Origin: Botryllus schlosseri
Taxonomy: Eukaryota > Chordata > Ascidiacea > Stolidobranchia > Styelidae
Reading direction: 5' to 3'
Length of the DNA stretch: 27,495 nucleotides
Assembly: GCA_000444245.1 (NCBI GenBank)
Contig: ATSW01006971.1
Span: 1 to 27,495 of the forward strand
The notes under the pieces were generated by a model that saw only the letters and a list, made by a program, of their open reading frames with translations, had not been told where the DNA came from and did not search any database. Positions 1 through 10,200 of this stretch are shown here, one piece after another (position 1 is the stretch's first letter; each line of letters starts with the position of its first letter). The position numbers were made by a program, and so were the translations under genes.

Positions 1-177
1 GACTACTTCTACTTGACAAACTGAAAATAGCGAAAAGTAAGTAAGTAGATCACAAAATATTACAAAGTAGAAGTAGTAGTAGAGAAAATCAGATCTACTT
101 GAGTAAGTACCAGAAGTAGAGGAAAACTACCTGAATACTTCCAAAAAGTAGAAGTACTTCGTTACTGACTACCTCTG
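1..177 (-). mobile_element. hAT-type transposon terminus, cut by window start
   Basis: The stretch is full of AAGTAGAAGTA-like subterminal repeats and ends at 177 with a terminus that, read on the minus strand, starts CAGAGGTAGTCAGTAACG. CAGAGGT-type ends followed by arrays of AAGTA/GTACTT units are typical of non-autonomous hAT elements. The other end lies outside the window, so neither length nor target duplication can be checked. No coding potential was recognised. Confidence 0.6.
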
Positions 178-406
178 GCCGTAAGTGCCTCAAGCCACGT
201 TTCCGTGCTCAGAGTAATTCGTGTGCTAGGTTATTGTAACAGTTATTTTGATTTGATCGAGAAATCGGACAGGTGCGGTATTGGGTATGCCTGAAAATTG
301 GAATTCATTATTTCCTCCAAAGGTTTCGCGAATGTTGATCGGGAAATACAGCGATCTAGTCCTATTTATTGCTACAATCAGCAAACAATTGCCGTGACGC
401 AAGCTA
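178..406. other. Unannotated flank
   Basis: I see no gene, repeat or RNA here. Short minus-strand open frames have no recognisable domain and are treated as chance. Confidence 0.4.
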
Positions 407-414
407 CTCACAAC

Positions 415-932
415 TAGGGCTGGGCACAATGATTAGAGTACTCGAATCTGGATCAAGTAATAATTTTATTGATTCAAGTCGAGTAGAGAAAGACGATTTA
501 TTCGAGTACTAAAATTATACGTTCCTCGCCACTGAAAGGTAATTCATCAACGAGAATTATAGTTTCGATACTAATTTTCACTGTTGACGCCTAGAAACCT
601 TGATCGGCCGTATCGCAGCATACGAAACATATGGTATACAAAGCTACGAACGTTACTGGAAATAACACATTTCTGAAGTCCTGACCATCCCACAACATTG
701 TCACCAAGTGCAATGTAATCGGTATGGTGGAAAAAATACCAAAGCATCTTTAATGTGATGAATAACATGTTAGTTATATTCGTTGTGGTCGCATAAAAGG
801 TACATATTTGAAATTTAAAATATTACTTTCTGTTATGACGCCATAATGACTGATACTCGATTACTCGACTCGACTCGAAGCATATTACGTGATTAAGAAT
901 CGCACTCAAGTACTCGATTTTGCCTAGCCCTA
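415..932 (+). mobile_element. hAT MITE family A, copy 1, intact ends
   Basis: A 518-bp non-autonomous element. The left end reads TAGGGCTGGGCACAATGATT and the right end is its near inverse (TTTTGCCTAGCCCTA). It is flanked by a perfect 8-bp direct repeat CTCACAAC at 407-414 and 933-940, the target duplication length of the hAT superfamily. Subterminal GACTCGAGTA / TACTCGAATC-like repeats sit inside each end. No transposase coding is visible. The same family recurs at 16565-16831 (minus strand, truncated) and at about 21803-22205. Confidence 0.92.
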
Positions 933-940
933 CTCACAAC

Positions 941-1660
941 CACTTTGTGTTCGACGTAAATCACAATTTACTGATAGGATACTCGCTTTATTCTTTAATA
1001 TTGTTTGTGGTAATCATGATGCTTTTCAACTACAATGATCATTTACATCGGGCCGATGTTCTTCATTATGATTCCGCACCTGCCGATTTGGAGAACGGCC
1101 CATTTCAAAGCTTTTTTAAGACGGCGCTTGCGTAAATGGCGAGGAGGAGGCTAGATAATCCCTTCTCGTTTGTAATCATCTGTTACGTGCAGAACCGTAA
1201 CTGCCGCACCCCGAACCCCACAACTGGGTAGAGGGGAGCTTGAAGGGGGGACAAAATGATAACATGAATGCGAGAAGTAAAAATACTTTAACAATGGGCG
1301 CGCCCGAAGATGTAACTGATAATAATTAATTAGGTGCCCGAAATTTTCAAAGACAGCACCTCGTCTCTCAGTTCCACTTGTAAATCTAAACACCTGAGCT
1401 TCGAGAGGACAAAATATTTATAGTAATAAATGCAATTGCTGATATCATTACCCGAATTAATCATGAATCCCGGAAACAGCTCAAGCTATAGGCGCGACCA
1501 GATATAACACACTGAAAACATAACAACTGCATGGATCACCCGAGAAGTGGTTAAAACGTTATTCGCGAAAGGGGATCTGGTGAGTCGCGCAATGAAATTT
1601 GGATGAAAAGTGGGTCGTGAGGAAGGTTGAGAAGCACTGGTGTAAATGACCGCAGTAGTC
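941..1660. other. Unannotated interval
   Basis: No convincing gene. An open frame on the + strand, about 935-1135, would encode a short chain with one hydrophobic stretch followed by an acidic tail, but it starts inside the neighbouring hAT element, has no recognisable domain and no second copy to support it. The remainder carries no repeat I could pair. Confidence 0.35.
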
Positions 1661-1664
1661 GACG

Positions 1665-1810
1665 TGACGAGATGGCGTAGTGGTATAATCCACATCTGAA
1701 ACACCAATGGGTTGCGGTTCCGAGTTCGACTCCAGTATTCCTATCTAAGCGTTGGAGGTTTATCTATAGGCTCTTGCTCACCATCTCATTCGTGGATGCG
1801 GTGGCTCATA
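1665..1810 (+). repeat. tRNA-derived SINE, copy 1
   Basis: A polymerase III A box (TGGCGTAGTGG at about 1669) is followed some 50 bases on by a B box (AGTTCGACTCC, about 1721), giving a tRNA-like head. The downstream body (GTTGGAGGTTTATCTATAGG) resembles the body of the better preserved SINE at 18790-19015 read on its minus strand (GTCGGAGGTTTATCTGGGCT). This argues for a SINE rather than a functional tRNA. No good acceptor stem or CCA-end context was seen. Confidence 0.65.
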
Positions 1811-1874
1811 AAAGCTTAGAAGTGGGCCGTGCTACAAGTCGGCAGCTACGGAATAAAAAGGAATAAAATTGGCT

Positions 1875-2649
1875 CAGTGTAGGGCAGACTCGAGTCAAAT
1901 TTTTCGTATCACTTAACTTGACTCGAGTCACTTTGCTAGAATGACTTGACTTAATTGACCTGACTCGGCGTATCAGAAATGTGGATTGACTCGTAACTCG
2001 GAGCAAAATTCACTAGTCAATTTCAAGTCATGAAGTAATCGGTGTCGATAAAAATCTTGCATATGTTCGGATTGTTCGCGAAACGCTCGTGTAACACGTG
2101 AGAGCGACCAATCATTCTTGGAATCATCGTGCGTTTTACTGAGCCTTCATTGTTCTCTCACAAAAAAATTCACCAAAAACGAAGTGATCGAAGCTTACAG
2201 CTTGCGTTGTCGGTAACCATAGTTACCTAGTAACCCCCTTTGGCTGGCAACTATAAACTCAGGCGACGCAATTACTCACGTAGTTTAGCAGTTCTACGCG
2301 TAAATATTGATAACTAACCTATACGTAGGTTAGTTATCTATAGTGTAAATGAGCGATACAGCGCCATCTTGCGTGTATATTTGACTCTATATTCGCTCAT
2401 CGGTTCAAAATCAATGACCCCTCCATCTGTATTTCAGACAGCTAGCAAAGTGCAATAACGTAATCATGCCTGACACTTCGAAAAGGCGACTTGTCTTGAA
2501 TTGTGACTTGACTCGTGACTTGACTTGACTTGACTTGACNTGACTCGAGTCACCTNTNNAAATCGATTGACTTGACTTGACTCGAGTCAAAATGTGCAAT
2601 GACTCGAAATGACTCGTGACTCGAAGGTAGTGACTTGATCCCAACACTG
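1875..2649 (+). mobile_element. hAT-type element family B (GACTCGAGTCA-rich), copy 1
   Basis: Ends CAGTGTAGGGC at the left and CCAACACTG at the right (inverse CAGTGTTGG). Both subterminal regions are arrays of TTGACTTGACTCGAGTCA units running in opposing orientation. Length is about 775 bp with no coding seen. Flanking 8-mers (AATTGGCT and GTGTAGGG) do not match, so the target duplication is eroded or the right side was altered by the adjacent element at 2653. Two more copies lie at about 4972-5723 and, reversed, at about 8940-10490. Ambiguous bases fall in the repeat array (2540-2560). Confidence 0.75.
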
Positions 2650-2652
2650 GTG

Positions 2653-3059
2653 TAGGGTTACCATACGTCCCCTTTTAAGAGGATTTGTCCGCTTTTTTGA
2701 CTTGTTTTTAAAGTGTCCTCGGAGGACGCCCTTTTCTCCTCTTTTCTGAGAATTTTGGTCATATTTACAGCATAATTCGACTGAGATGCCGTAAATCAGC
2801 ACCGAAGTGACGCTCCGGCGGGTATTTCGGGAGCTGAGTGGAAAGTTGACCTATTTGTTTTCTTGGTCAACCACTTGACAATGTGAAGGAAAATATTTAT
2901 TATATTTTGGGCGCTGAGCGAGAAAGGTGACCTTTTTTTAGTTAACCGACGACACACTGGGGAAAATTTATCATTTTTTGAGAATTCTCCTCCGGTTTTG
3001 CAATTGTCAAAATTCTGAAAAGTTTCCTCTTTTCAGATTTCCAGAATATGGTAACCCTA
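2653..3059 (+). mobile_element. hAT-type MITE family C, copy 1
   Basis: Inverted ends TAGGGTTACCATA and TATGGTAACCCTA bound 407 bp. Inside the ends are AGGAGGAC/GTCCTC-type runs, a common non-autonomous animal design. The putative 8-bp duplication is eroded (CACTGGTG left, GCCTAGTG right, 5 of 8 matching) and overlaps the terminus of the family B element just upstream, suggesting insertion into or right beside that element. A sister copy with perfect duplication is at 25683-26099. Confidence 0.8.
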
Positions 3060-3082
3060 GCCTAGTGGGAATGACCATAATA

Positions 3083-3170
3083 GTCGACAAACACCGTAAA
3101 TACCACAAGCAACAAACAATATCGTAATCGACAAGCACCATGAATACCACAAACAAACACGGGTACACAA
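3083..3170. repeat. 44-bp direct duplication (two units)
   Basis: The unit beginning TCGACAAACACCGTAAATAC at about 3084 recurs at about 3128 as TCGACAAGCACCATGAATAC, a period of about 44 bp with a few substitutions. It is a small tandem duplication next to the family C element. No coding function is apparent. Confidence 0.6.
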
Positions 3171-3359
3171 TCCCGAAGGAAATAAAAATACGCATAATTC
3201 ACAGAAAAGAAGTCTATCTACATTGACAATTACGACTGAACGGTAACTTGCTAGTATATCACTTAAGGCGACTGCTATATGATGGAGTACGCAGCCTACG
3301 GCCGAGGTTATTGTCAGGGCCATTTACTTTACCGTGACTCATACATTTGTCGACAGCCT

Positions 3360-4208
3360 ATTGAAAGTCATTATTCGGTTGCTGCAGTCGCAAAGTATAG
3401 GTCGAAATGGTTGACATGCGTCATCTACCAACTAGGCTACGTTACAAGGATATTATCAAATACGGAAGTCACCTAAACGGCGATGGAAAGCTTGGGCGGC
3501 TCAATGGAGGCTATTAACTATTACGACACGTAATTTAGTATATATGCTGTGCATTTGAAGACACTTCCGCAATAGAAAATTAACAAAACGAGTGGCTAAA
3601 GAAGGAACACTAGGTCATTGCCACAGAGACGCGAAATTTGGCTAACGACTCGCTCTGGAACAAAATGTAGGATATGCAGCGAATAAGGATTTCTACTCTA
3701 ACCAGTTCCAGTTGTACTCGAGTCTGTTCACAAAGCTATCATCAAGGATAGGTATTCACCCATACAACCATGTAAACCATTCTTCAAATGTATCTAACAA
3801 GATGAGATGCCATACATCAAAGGTGTTTACCGCAGATAACTGCGGGCCACGAGTCAATTTTTCTTGGCCCGCAGCCAGTTGGAAAGGGAGCTAAAATAGA
3901 TTAAACACAATATTATGGCAGTCTAAATTGTTGTACGAAAAAAAACAATGTATACATCAATGTATGTCATGACATTTGCGCCTGAGTCATCGGAAATAGA
4001 AATGAACTGGTATTGCGGCCTCCGGAGACCGGCTGCTTCCGTATTTAATGTAGCCTACTGGCATTTCCGTGCTTCTATGACACATGATATATATCATCAT
4101 ATTGTATGCGTTCATCGAATGTTAGGGTTGGGAATCTATTCGACCCAGCAGGTCGGCTACGTGATCAAAGGCGTATCGTTTTTACAGTCTTTTAGGTTAC
4201 TTTGAAAG
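3360..4208 (+). repeat. Upstream part of tandem segmental duplication, copy 1
   Basis: Several blocks here recur in the same order at 18470-21190: GTTGCTGCAGTCGC (about 3380) against GTTGTTGCAGTCGC; AATGGAGGCTATT (about 3503) against about 18613; CATTGCCACAGAGACGC (about 3616) against about 19112; and ACAGTCTTTTAGGTTACTTT directly before the start codon in both. This is the 5' flank of gene A, diverged at many positions from its paralogue. It shows that the duplication included at least 0.85 kb upstream of the coding start. No gene was recognised inside it. Confidence 0.85.
4170..4208 (+). promoter_or_regulatory. Conserved pre-ATG block, possible splice or trans-splice acceptor
   Basis: A pyrimidine-rich run leads to two AG dinucleotides (4185-4186 and 4194-4195), then 13 bases to the ATG at 4209. 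About 26 bases of this block are identical at 21161-21186 before gene B, although surrounding sequence is diverged. It could be the 3' end of a 5'-UTR intron or a spliced-leader trans-splice acceptor (known in tunicates). The third option is simply a conserved leader. The sequence alone does not decide. Confidence 0.4.
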
Positions 4209-4275
4209 ATGATAAAAGTTTTGTCATGGTTTATTGCGGCTGCATCATTTGTATGCATCGAAAGCGCAGGAGCAG
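4209..4275 (+). CDS. Gene A exon 1: signal peptide
   Basis: Encodes MIKVLSWFIAAASFVC followed by IESAGA, a classic short N region, hydrophobic core and small-residue cleavage zone. It ends in phase 1 before the donor GGTGAG (GT at 4276). The ATG was chosen because the reading frame, core and donor are shared with the paralogous exon at 21191, whose start is four codons longer. Confidence 0.9.
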
Positions 4276-7200
4276 GTGAGATGCACACAGTGGTGGCCCT
4301 ACGACTGGGAGGGGGGCTAGGCGAAACTTCCAGGGCCTCCTAATCTACATTATCGCAACCTCTGGGGAACTCCGCCCCCAGATCCCCCTTGGCTAACGGT
4401 GAACGAAACTTGAATTGTTGTGAACCTGGTATGGAATGTTCCAGTAATATATGTTAATTTCATAGCTGGCGGCCAGAGCGCAAAATTTAATTAAACCCAT
4501 TTCCATCAAAAGATATTTTCACACTGATTGCTAAAATATCAATCAAAATCTGGTCCGGGCACTGGAACCCCCCTAAAATCGCCATCAAAGTTCGAAATTT
4601 CCATTGTTTCGAACAATACGGGCGCCTGTGCTGAATGGTCGATTAACGCCCCGTACTGATTGTGACGCCATCGAGCGTCTCGGCGAAGTCATGCCATGTT
4701 CCCCGTAAGTCCCGGAGTATTTTGCGTCGCATCAATTGCTGTAACGGGAATACGTCCCAATCCGAGTAGTTTTTTTCGTCGCGCATTTACTGATTTCGAT
4801 AAATGCAAATGATGCGTATTTCTTTGCATATAGCAGACCATTTTGCGTCGTATCAATCACCGTAAAGAATACGTCTATAATTACGACGCGCATTTACAAA
4901 TTTGGCCCAATACGAATGATAACACACCAGTTCTTCACCACATTTAGGCAACCCAACCAAAGCAAAAATAGCATGATGGCTAACTCGAGCCACATTTTTC
5001 GTATGACTTGACTTGACTCGACTCATCAGAAATGCAGATTGACTCGTGACTCGAGGCAAAATTTAAGAGTCAATTTCAAGTCATCAAGTATTCGATGTCG
5101 ACTAAATCGCCGCCACGTTAAAGTTCGGAGTGCTAAGCAATCTCTCAATGATTGTGCGTATAACCAAGCCTCCATTGTCATATCACAAATAAATTGATGA
5201 CAAACGCAGTGATAAGAGCTTACAGCTTTCGTTGTCGTGAACTTGCTCACCTTAACAATATATGATTTAAATTGAACGAATATCGTTCATCCGTTTGTAA
5301 TTATATAAATTGGATATATCATTGGATATATATGTGGGTAGGGTATCGCAATATATCATTTTTTGAACTTTCTGAGGTTTTGTATGATATCATGTATTTT
5401 GGCTGATAATTATAGACTATAACTCTACATTCGCGTAGTTTAGCATTTTTACGTATGCATGAGCGTTACGGTGCTTTGATGCTTGTATATTCAACTCTTT
5501 ATTCGTTCCTCGATTCAGAATAAATGACGACTCAGACTGTATTTGAAACAGTTAGCAAAATGCCATGACTTTGAATCACGTCTATTACTTGAAAATTTAA
5601 CTTGACTTCACTAGTGACTTGACTCGTGACTCGACTTGACTTGACTCGACTTGACTCGAGTCAAACCGTGCAATGACTCGAAATTACTTGTGACTCAAAG
5701 GTAGTGATGTGATTCCAACACTGGTAACAGGTTTCCATATATTTACAGATGGAATGTCTACTGCAGCTGATTGTGAACGAACTGTCGAGATGACCGTTGT
5801 GAGTACCAACATGTATGTTATATTATTTTATCGAAGAGCTATGGCCTATATGCGTAATTTAATGTCACAGTCGAGTCTCACCTGTTGTCATGACATTCAA
5901 AGAAAATTGTTAAACTTTCAATGACTATTGGAATATTTTTACTGGTGTTGATAAAAGACTGATTTGGAACATTTGTGCACCCTAAATCAGGCAATTTGAA
6001 TATTTATTGTTAAGAAATAACCGGAAAGAACTAGTGAGGTGCATAAGTGTCAATCCTCGCTTCTACGTATAACTGAGTAGAAGCTTCGGCATTAATTCCA
6101 CTTCTGTTTTAGTAGCGATGCTGACCTTTCCAACCACCTTTGGCGGATTTGATGCATATTCCATTCTTTCTATTAGGCCTACTGCCGTGATATAAAAAAA
6201 TGCATTTTCGACTCACGAAATGCCATGGGTGCTGATTTCAGGAACTTAATGGTACCTGAAAATATCCCGAAGCGGAGAATATACTAGAACGTAGATCCCA
6301 TTGCATAAGAGTCCTTTCCGTAAAGATGTACGCCACTCAGACTTGGACAACTGGAAAATTTTCAGCTTTTCCGAATTAGACTAGAATTAGAATTAGAACT
6401 ACACAGTTTTTTCAAATTAGATAAGAATTACAATTACCGAATTCGGAAAAAATTTGGAAATTGAATGACATTGTGATTGGGAAATGAATACAGCAAAAAT
6501 CAGTTCAGGTTCATATCAAATCACAGTACATTCCCATAACCATGAGAGTGGTTAACGTCTGTACACCAAGCTTGGCTCGTTTTTTACTATACCAGGGGTG
6601 ACCGCAATCGCCGCGGGCGATCTGATTTGAGATTTTGGAAATATGCGAAATAAATCATTTTACCATGCTAAAATAGATTTCAGTTTCAAATTATTGTTGT
6701 TGTTTCAAAATAAGCTATTTGCCTGTGCAAAACAACACTATTCCACACTAGCTGAAACGGCTTCAACGATGGCAACAGCATTCCATCGATGGAGAATCTG
6801 TTAATATCAATAAGCATATTGCCTTGACGTGCAATGGCCCAGACACTGCCAAGACAGAGACGCTTAGAAACCGGCCTTGGACGTCCCCACGAGATCAATC
6901 TTTAGGATGTGGTAGTCTTTCAGCTAGTAACATGTCTGGCAAGCCCCAATATATAAATTCATTAGTCGTTGGAAAGCGTTGTCGAGTATCGTGCGCAGCT
7001 CATAGTTAAAAATGAAATGACGTTCATGATCATGATACTTCTTGTTGTATTTGTACTACTTTAATAAAATAATACTTCTTTTGTGGTAGCAATGACCATC
7101 GCCCTTTGCTAGTCAGCAGAGCGTTGTACTGTTATGAAGTTCCAAAAACTACAATGTTGTTCGTAGACTACAAGTAACTATGCTAGCAGATTATTATTAT

Positions 7201-10200
7201 TATTTGTCATTATAACTACTATGACTGCATGGTGTAAGTAAGGCGGTGGCGGATTGGGACCGGATTTCCCTGCGCGATAGGGATATTCTTGTTGACTCTC
7301 TGCAAAATGCCTCAAACAAAGAGGCATTTTCAGGAAAACATTAAATTAGATTAAAACTAAAATTAGAGCATACAGACATTTCACAAATTAGATTAGAATT
7401 AGAGCATAAGAATATATCACGAATGAGATTAGAATTACAATTAGAGCATGGAAACGTTTCACACAACAGATTAATATTAGATTACTGACAACTCGCTCTA
7501 ATTTAGTGAAATTAGACATCTAGAATTATCAAGTTTTCCAAGTCTGACGCCACTACCATTAATCGTGATGGACTTTATCAATCCTTTTGTATCCCCTGTG
7601 CCACCGCTCTGAAAACGCGACTGTATGGCTCCTCCATCGTATTATAAGGCCTGCCTTTAATACGACGGAGAGCGTCCGTTTTAGTAAGTTAGATTCTCTG
7701 TAATGTCTAGTCTCGGTAACGTCCATTCTCGGTGATGTCCATTCTCTGTAATGGCCATTCTTGGGGGTGTCCATTCTCTGCAATGGCATTCTCGGTAATG
7801 GTTTTCTCGGTATTGATCGGACACCCTAACCCTATAGTGCCACCTTTCCCTAAATTTTTCAAACGTAAATCATGAAGAAAGAAAGAACATGCAAATAATA
7901 CCGTACCTATATTGTTGATAAGTGATACAATGCATGAATTTACAATAAGGTTAAACCCCTCTAGCGAACTGACATTTATTAATAAGCAGCAATCGAAATC
8001 TCAAAGAGTCGCATGCGTCTCGCGAGCCGCAGTTTCCCCACCCCTGCACTACACACTGCTGTGCAGTATATCACTTTACTCTTGCAATTAATGGGAATCT
8101 GAAACGCATTTTTAACACTTTGTTATCAACCTTGGGCTATATAGGAAGTAGCTAAAAGATATATCTTTACACTATATTATCAAACAGTGTTTCGGCATTA
8201 CGTGACATCTCAATTGCTTGAGTCAAATATTTGTTTCTTTGCAGAGCTTCGATGGTGAGTAGATAGTGATTGTGAGACATTATTTGTAGTTTCAGTATCA
8301 TTCAGTGAAGCGCACATGGATTTGCATCTATATCTGCAACGCATGAAGGTGCAAATCATTATAGTATCTCGCATATTGCGTTTCGCACATGCTTGAGGAA
8401 TCCGCAAATGACATATAGTAAATGTGCCACACCACTCTTTTGTTTGGTTGATTTTACTTTCTTTTTGTTTCTACATCTATTACCAGTACATGAGTTTGCC
8501 CTGTTTGTATATTTTTAAATTGCGACTCACTATAAGCCGAATACACTGAGCAACTTACGTGTCGACGAATAACCGCGAAGAAAACATTTTGAAGTCCTAG
8601 CCAATGAAGTCATGATTATAAACTACGGTACTTGACATCCCACTACAAAGCAATCATATCACTAGCCTATTGTTGCTACAATAATTCACGACCAGTTGAC
8701 GTAAAGAGTATTGTACAATGGTATCCCAAATGCTTATTAGCCAATGAATTCATTCGAGTGATTGATCAATTTTATTTGAAACGATTCAACTCTAATTCTA
8801 CACGTATTTTTTAGGTTTGATCGGGCTTGACCAAATTTTCGCAATTCATTGTTTTATCAGTTTGTAATTCCTTATACATTTTGTACTCGCTTTGTTTCGA
8901 TTTCTATCCCTTGCATACCGTGTTAAGATCAATTCACCACCTTCGATCCACAAGTCATCTGTAGTCGTTGCACTTTTTGACTCAAGTCGAGTCAATCGAT
9001 TTTCAAAGGTAATTAAATTAAAGTCATGTCAAGTAACTCGATTTTTAGAGTCAAGTCAATTCAAGAGTCAAGTTACTAGTGGAGTGGTTCGCAACCGGGA
9101 GTCTGCAGACCCCTAGAAGTCTGCGAAGCGTTTTCAGGGGGTCCGCGAGACTTCTAAATTTGCGAAATGAATAATAGCCTAGTTTGTATTCTGTTCAATT
9201 AGGTAAATTACGAGGCAGATTCGCTTCATAACTGCTAAAACGTCACGACTCACATTAAAAAATTGAACGTCTCCGATGAAATATCCTACTGTGCAAAGTC
9301 ATTTTAATTGCCAAATTTACGATAGCCTAATGATGCAAACATATCGCCAGTGAGAGAAGTTTTGTTGTTGGAGTAGTAATGTCAATCAGGGTGACTACGA
9401 AATGTTCACAAGTTGTCAGTCTCAGTAAATTAGTGAACAGCCGTTAGAAACGGATATTTTTGATCCATTTTCTTCTGTAACGAACTTGACCACTGTTCAA
9501 GAATAACTTCAAGATGAGCTACTACGTAAAAATGGCGAGGCTGGAAGTTCATTAACGATTCTGTGTCTCAATTTGGTGCCTTATCGTGTCGTTGGAAGCG
9601 TCGAGGATTAATATTACATTCGCCACCACCTATCTTTGTGGAAATGGATTTTCAGAATTCGTTCATATCAAATCAAAGGCTTGGATTTTCACGACACGAC
9701 CACTTCTTTCAATAAATGCACCTGCAAAATTCCTCTTGAAATCATTTAAATCGATCCAATTTCTACATAATGTATTATATTTTCAAGACAAATCATTCTG
9801 TTGCCGTTTATCACTAGCCTACGGTTAAGTTAAATTTTTCACAAGTAAGATGACGGTTGCACGATAATTCAGCTAAACTTGAACGGAAACTTGAGGGGGT
9901 CCGCGGGTATCCATGGCGGTGCAAAAGGGGTCCGCGGCAACAAAAAAGGTTGAAAACGACTACTAGTAAGTCAAGAGTCAAGTCAAGTTTGATTTTCGAT
10001 TTAGTGGCATTTTGCTGCCAGTTTTAAATTCAAATTGAGTCCCCATTTATTCCGAATCGAGGAACGAATATACACGCAAAAAGACGTTGTGTTGCTCACG
10101 CATACCTAGAACTGCTAAATCACGCAAGTAGCGGTATAGCCCACTCTATAATTATTATCAGTCAAAATACAGGACAGTAGACGAAACCTCAAAAATTGGA

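Noticed and set aside
920-1135. Open frame with a hydrophobic stretch
   Set aside because: It begins inside a hAT MITE and has no domain, splice context or second copy; too weak to call a membrane protein.
2500-2640. CRISPR-like or simple satellite array of TTGACT units
   Set aside because: The units are subterminal repeats within a hAT-type element present in three copies, not spacers and repeats.
7559-7789. Minus-strand frame with repeated peptide units
   Set aside because: It is the 16-bp minisatellite translated in phase, not a repeat protein.
6593-8046. A single hAT element between the CAGGGGTG end at 6593 and its inverse at 8046
   Set aside because: Flanks match only 6 of 8, and element F (6338-7546, perfect duplication) contains one end but not the other, which simple insertion cannot produce.
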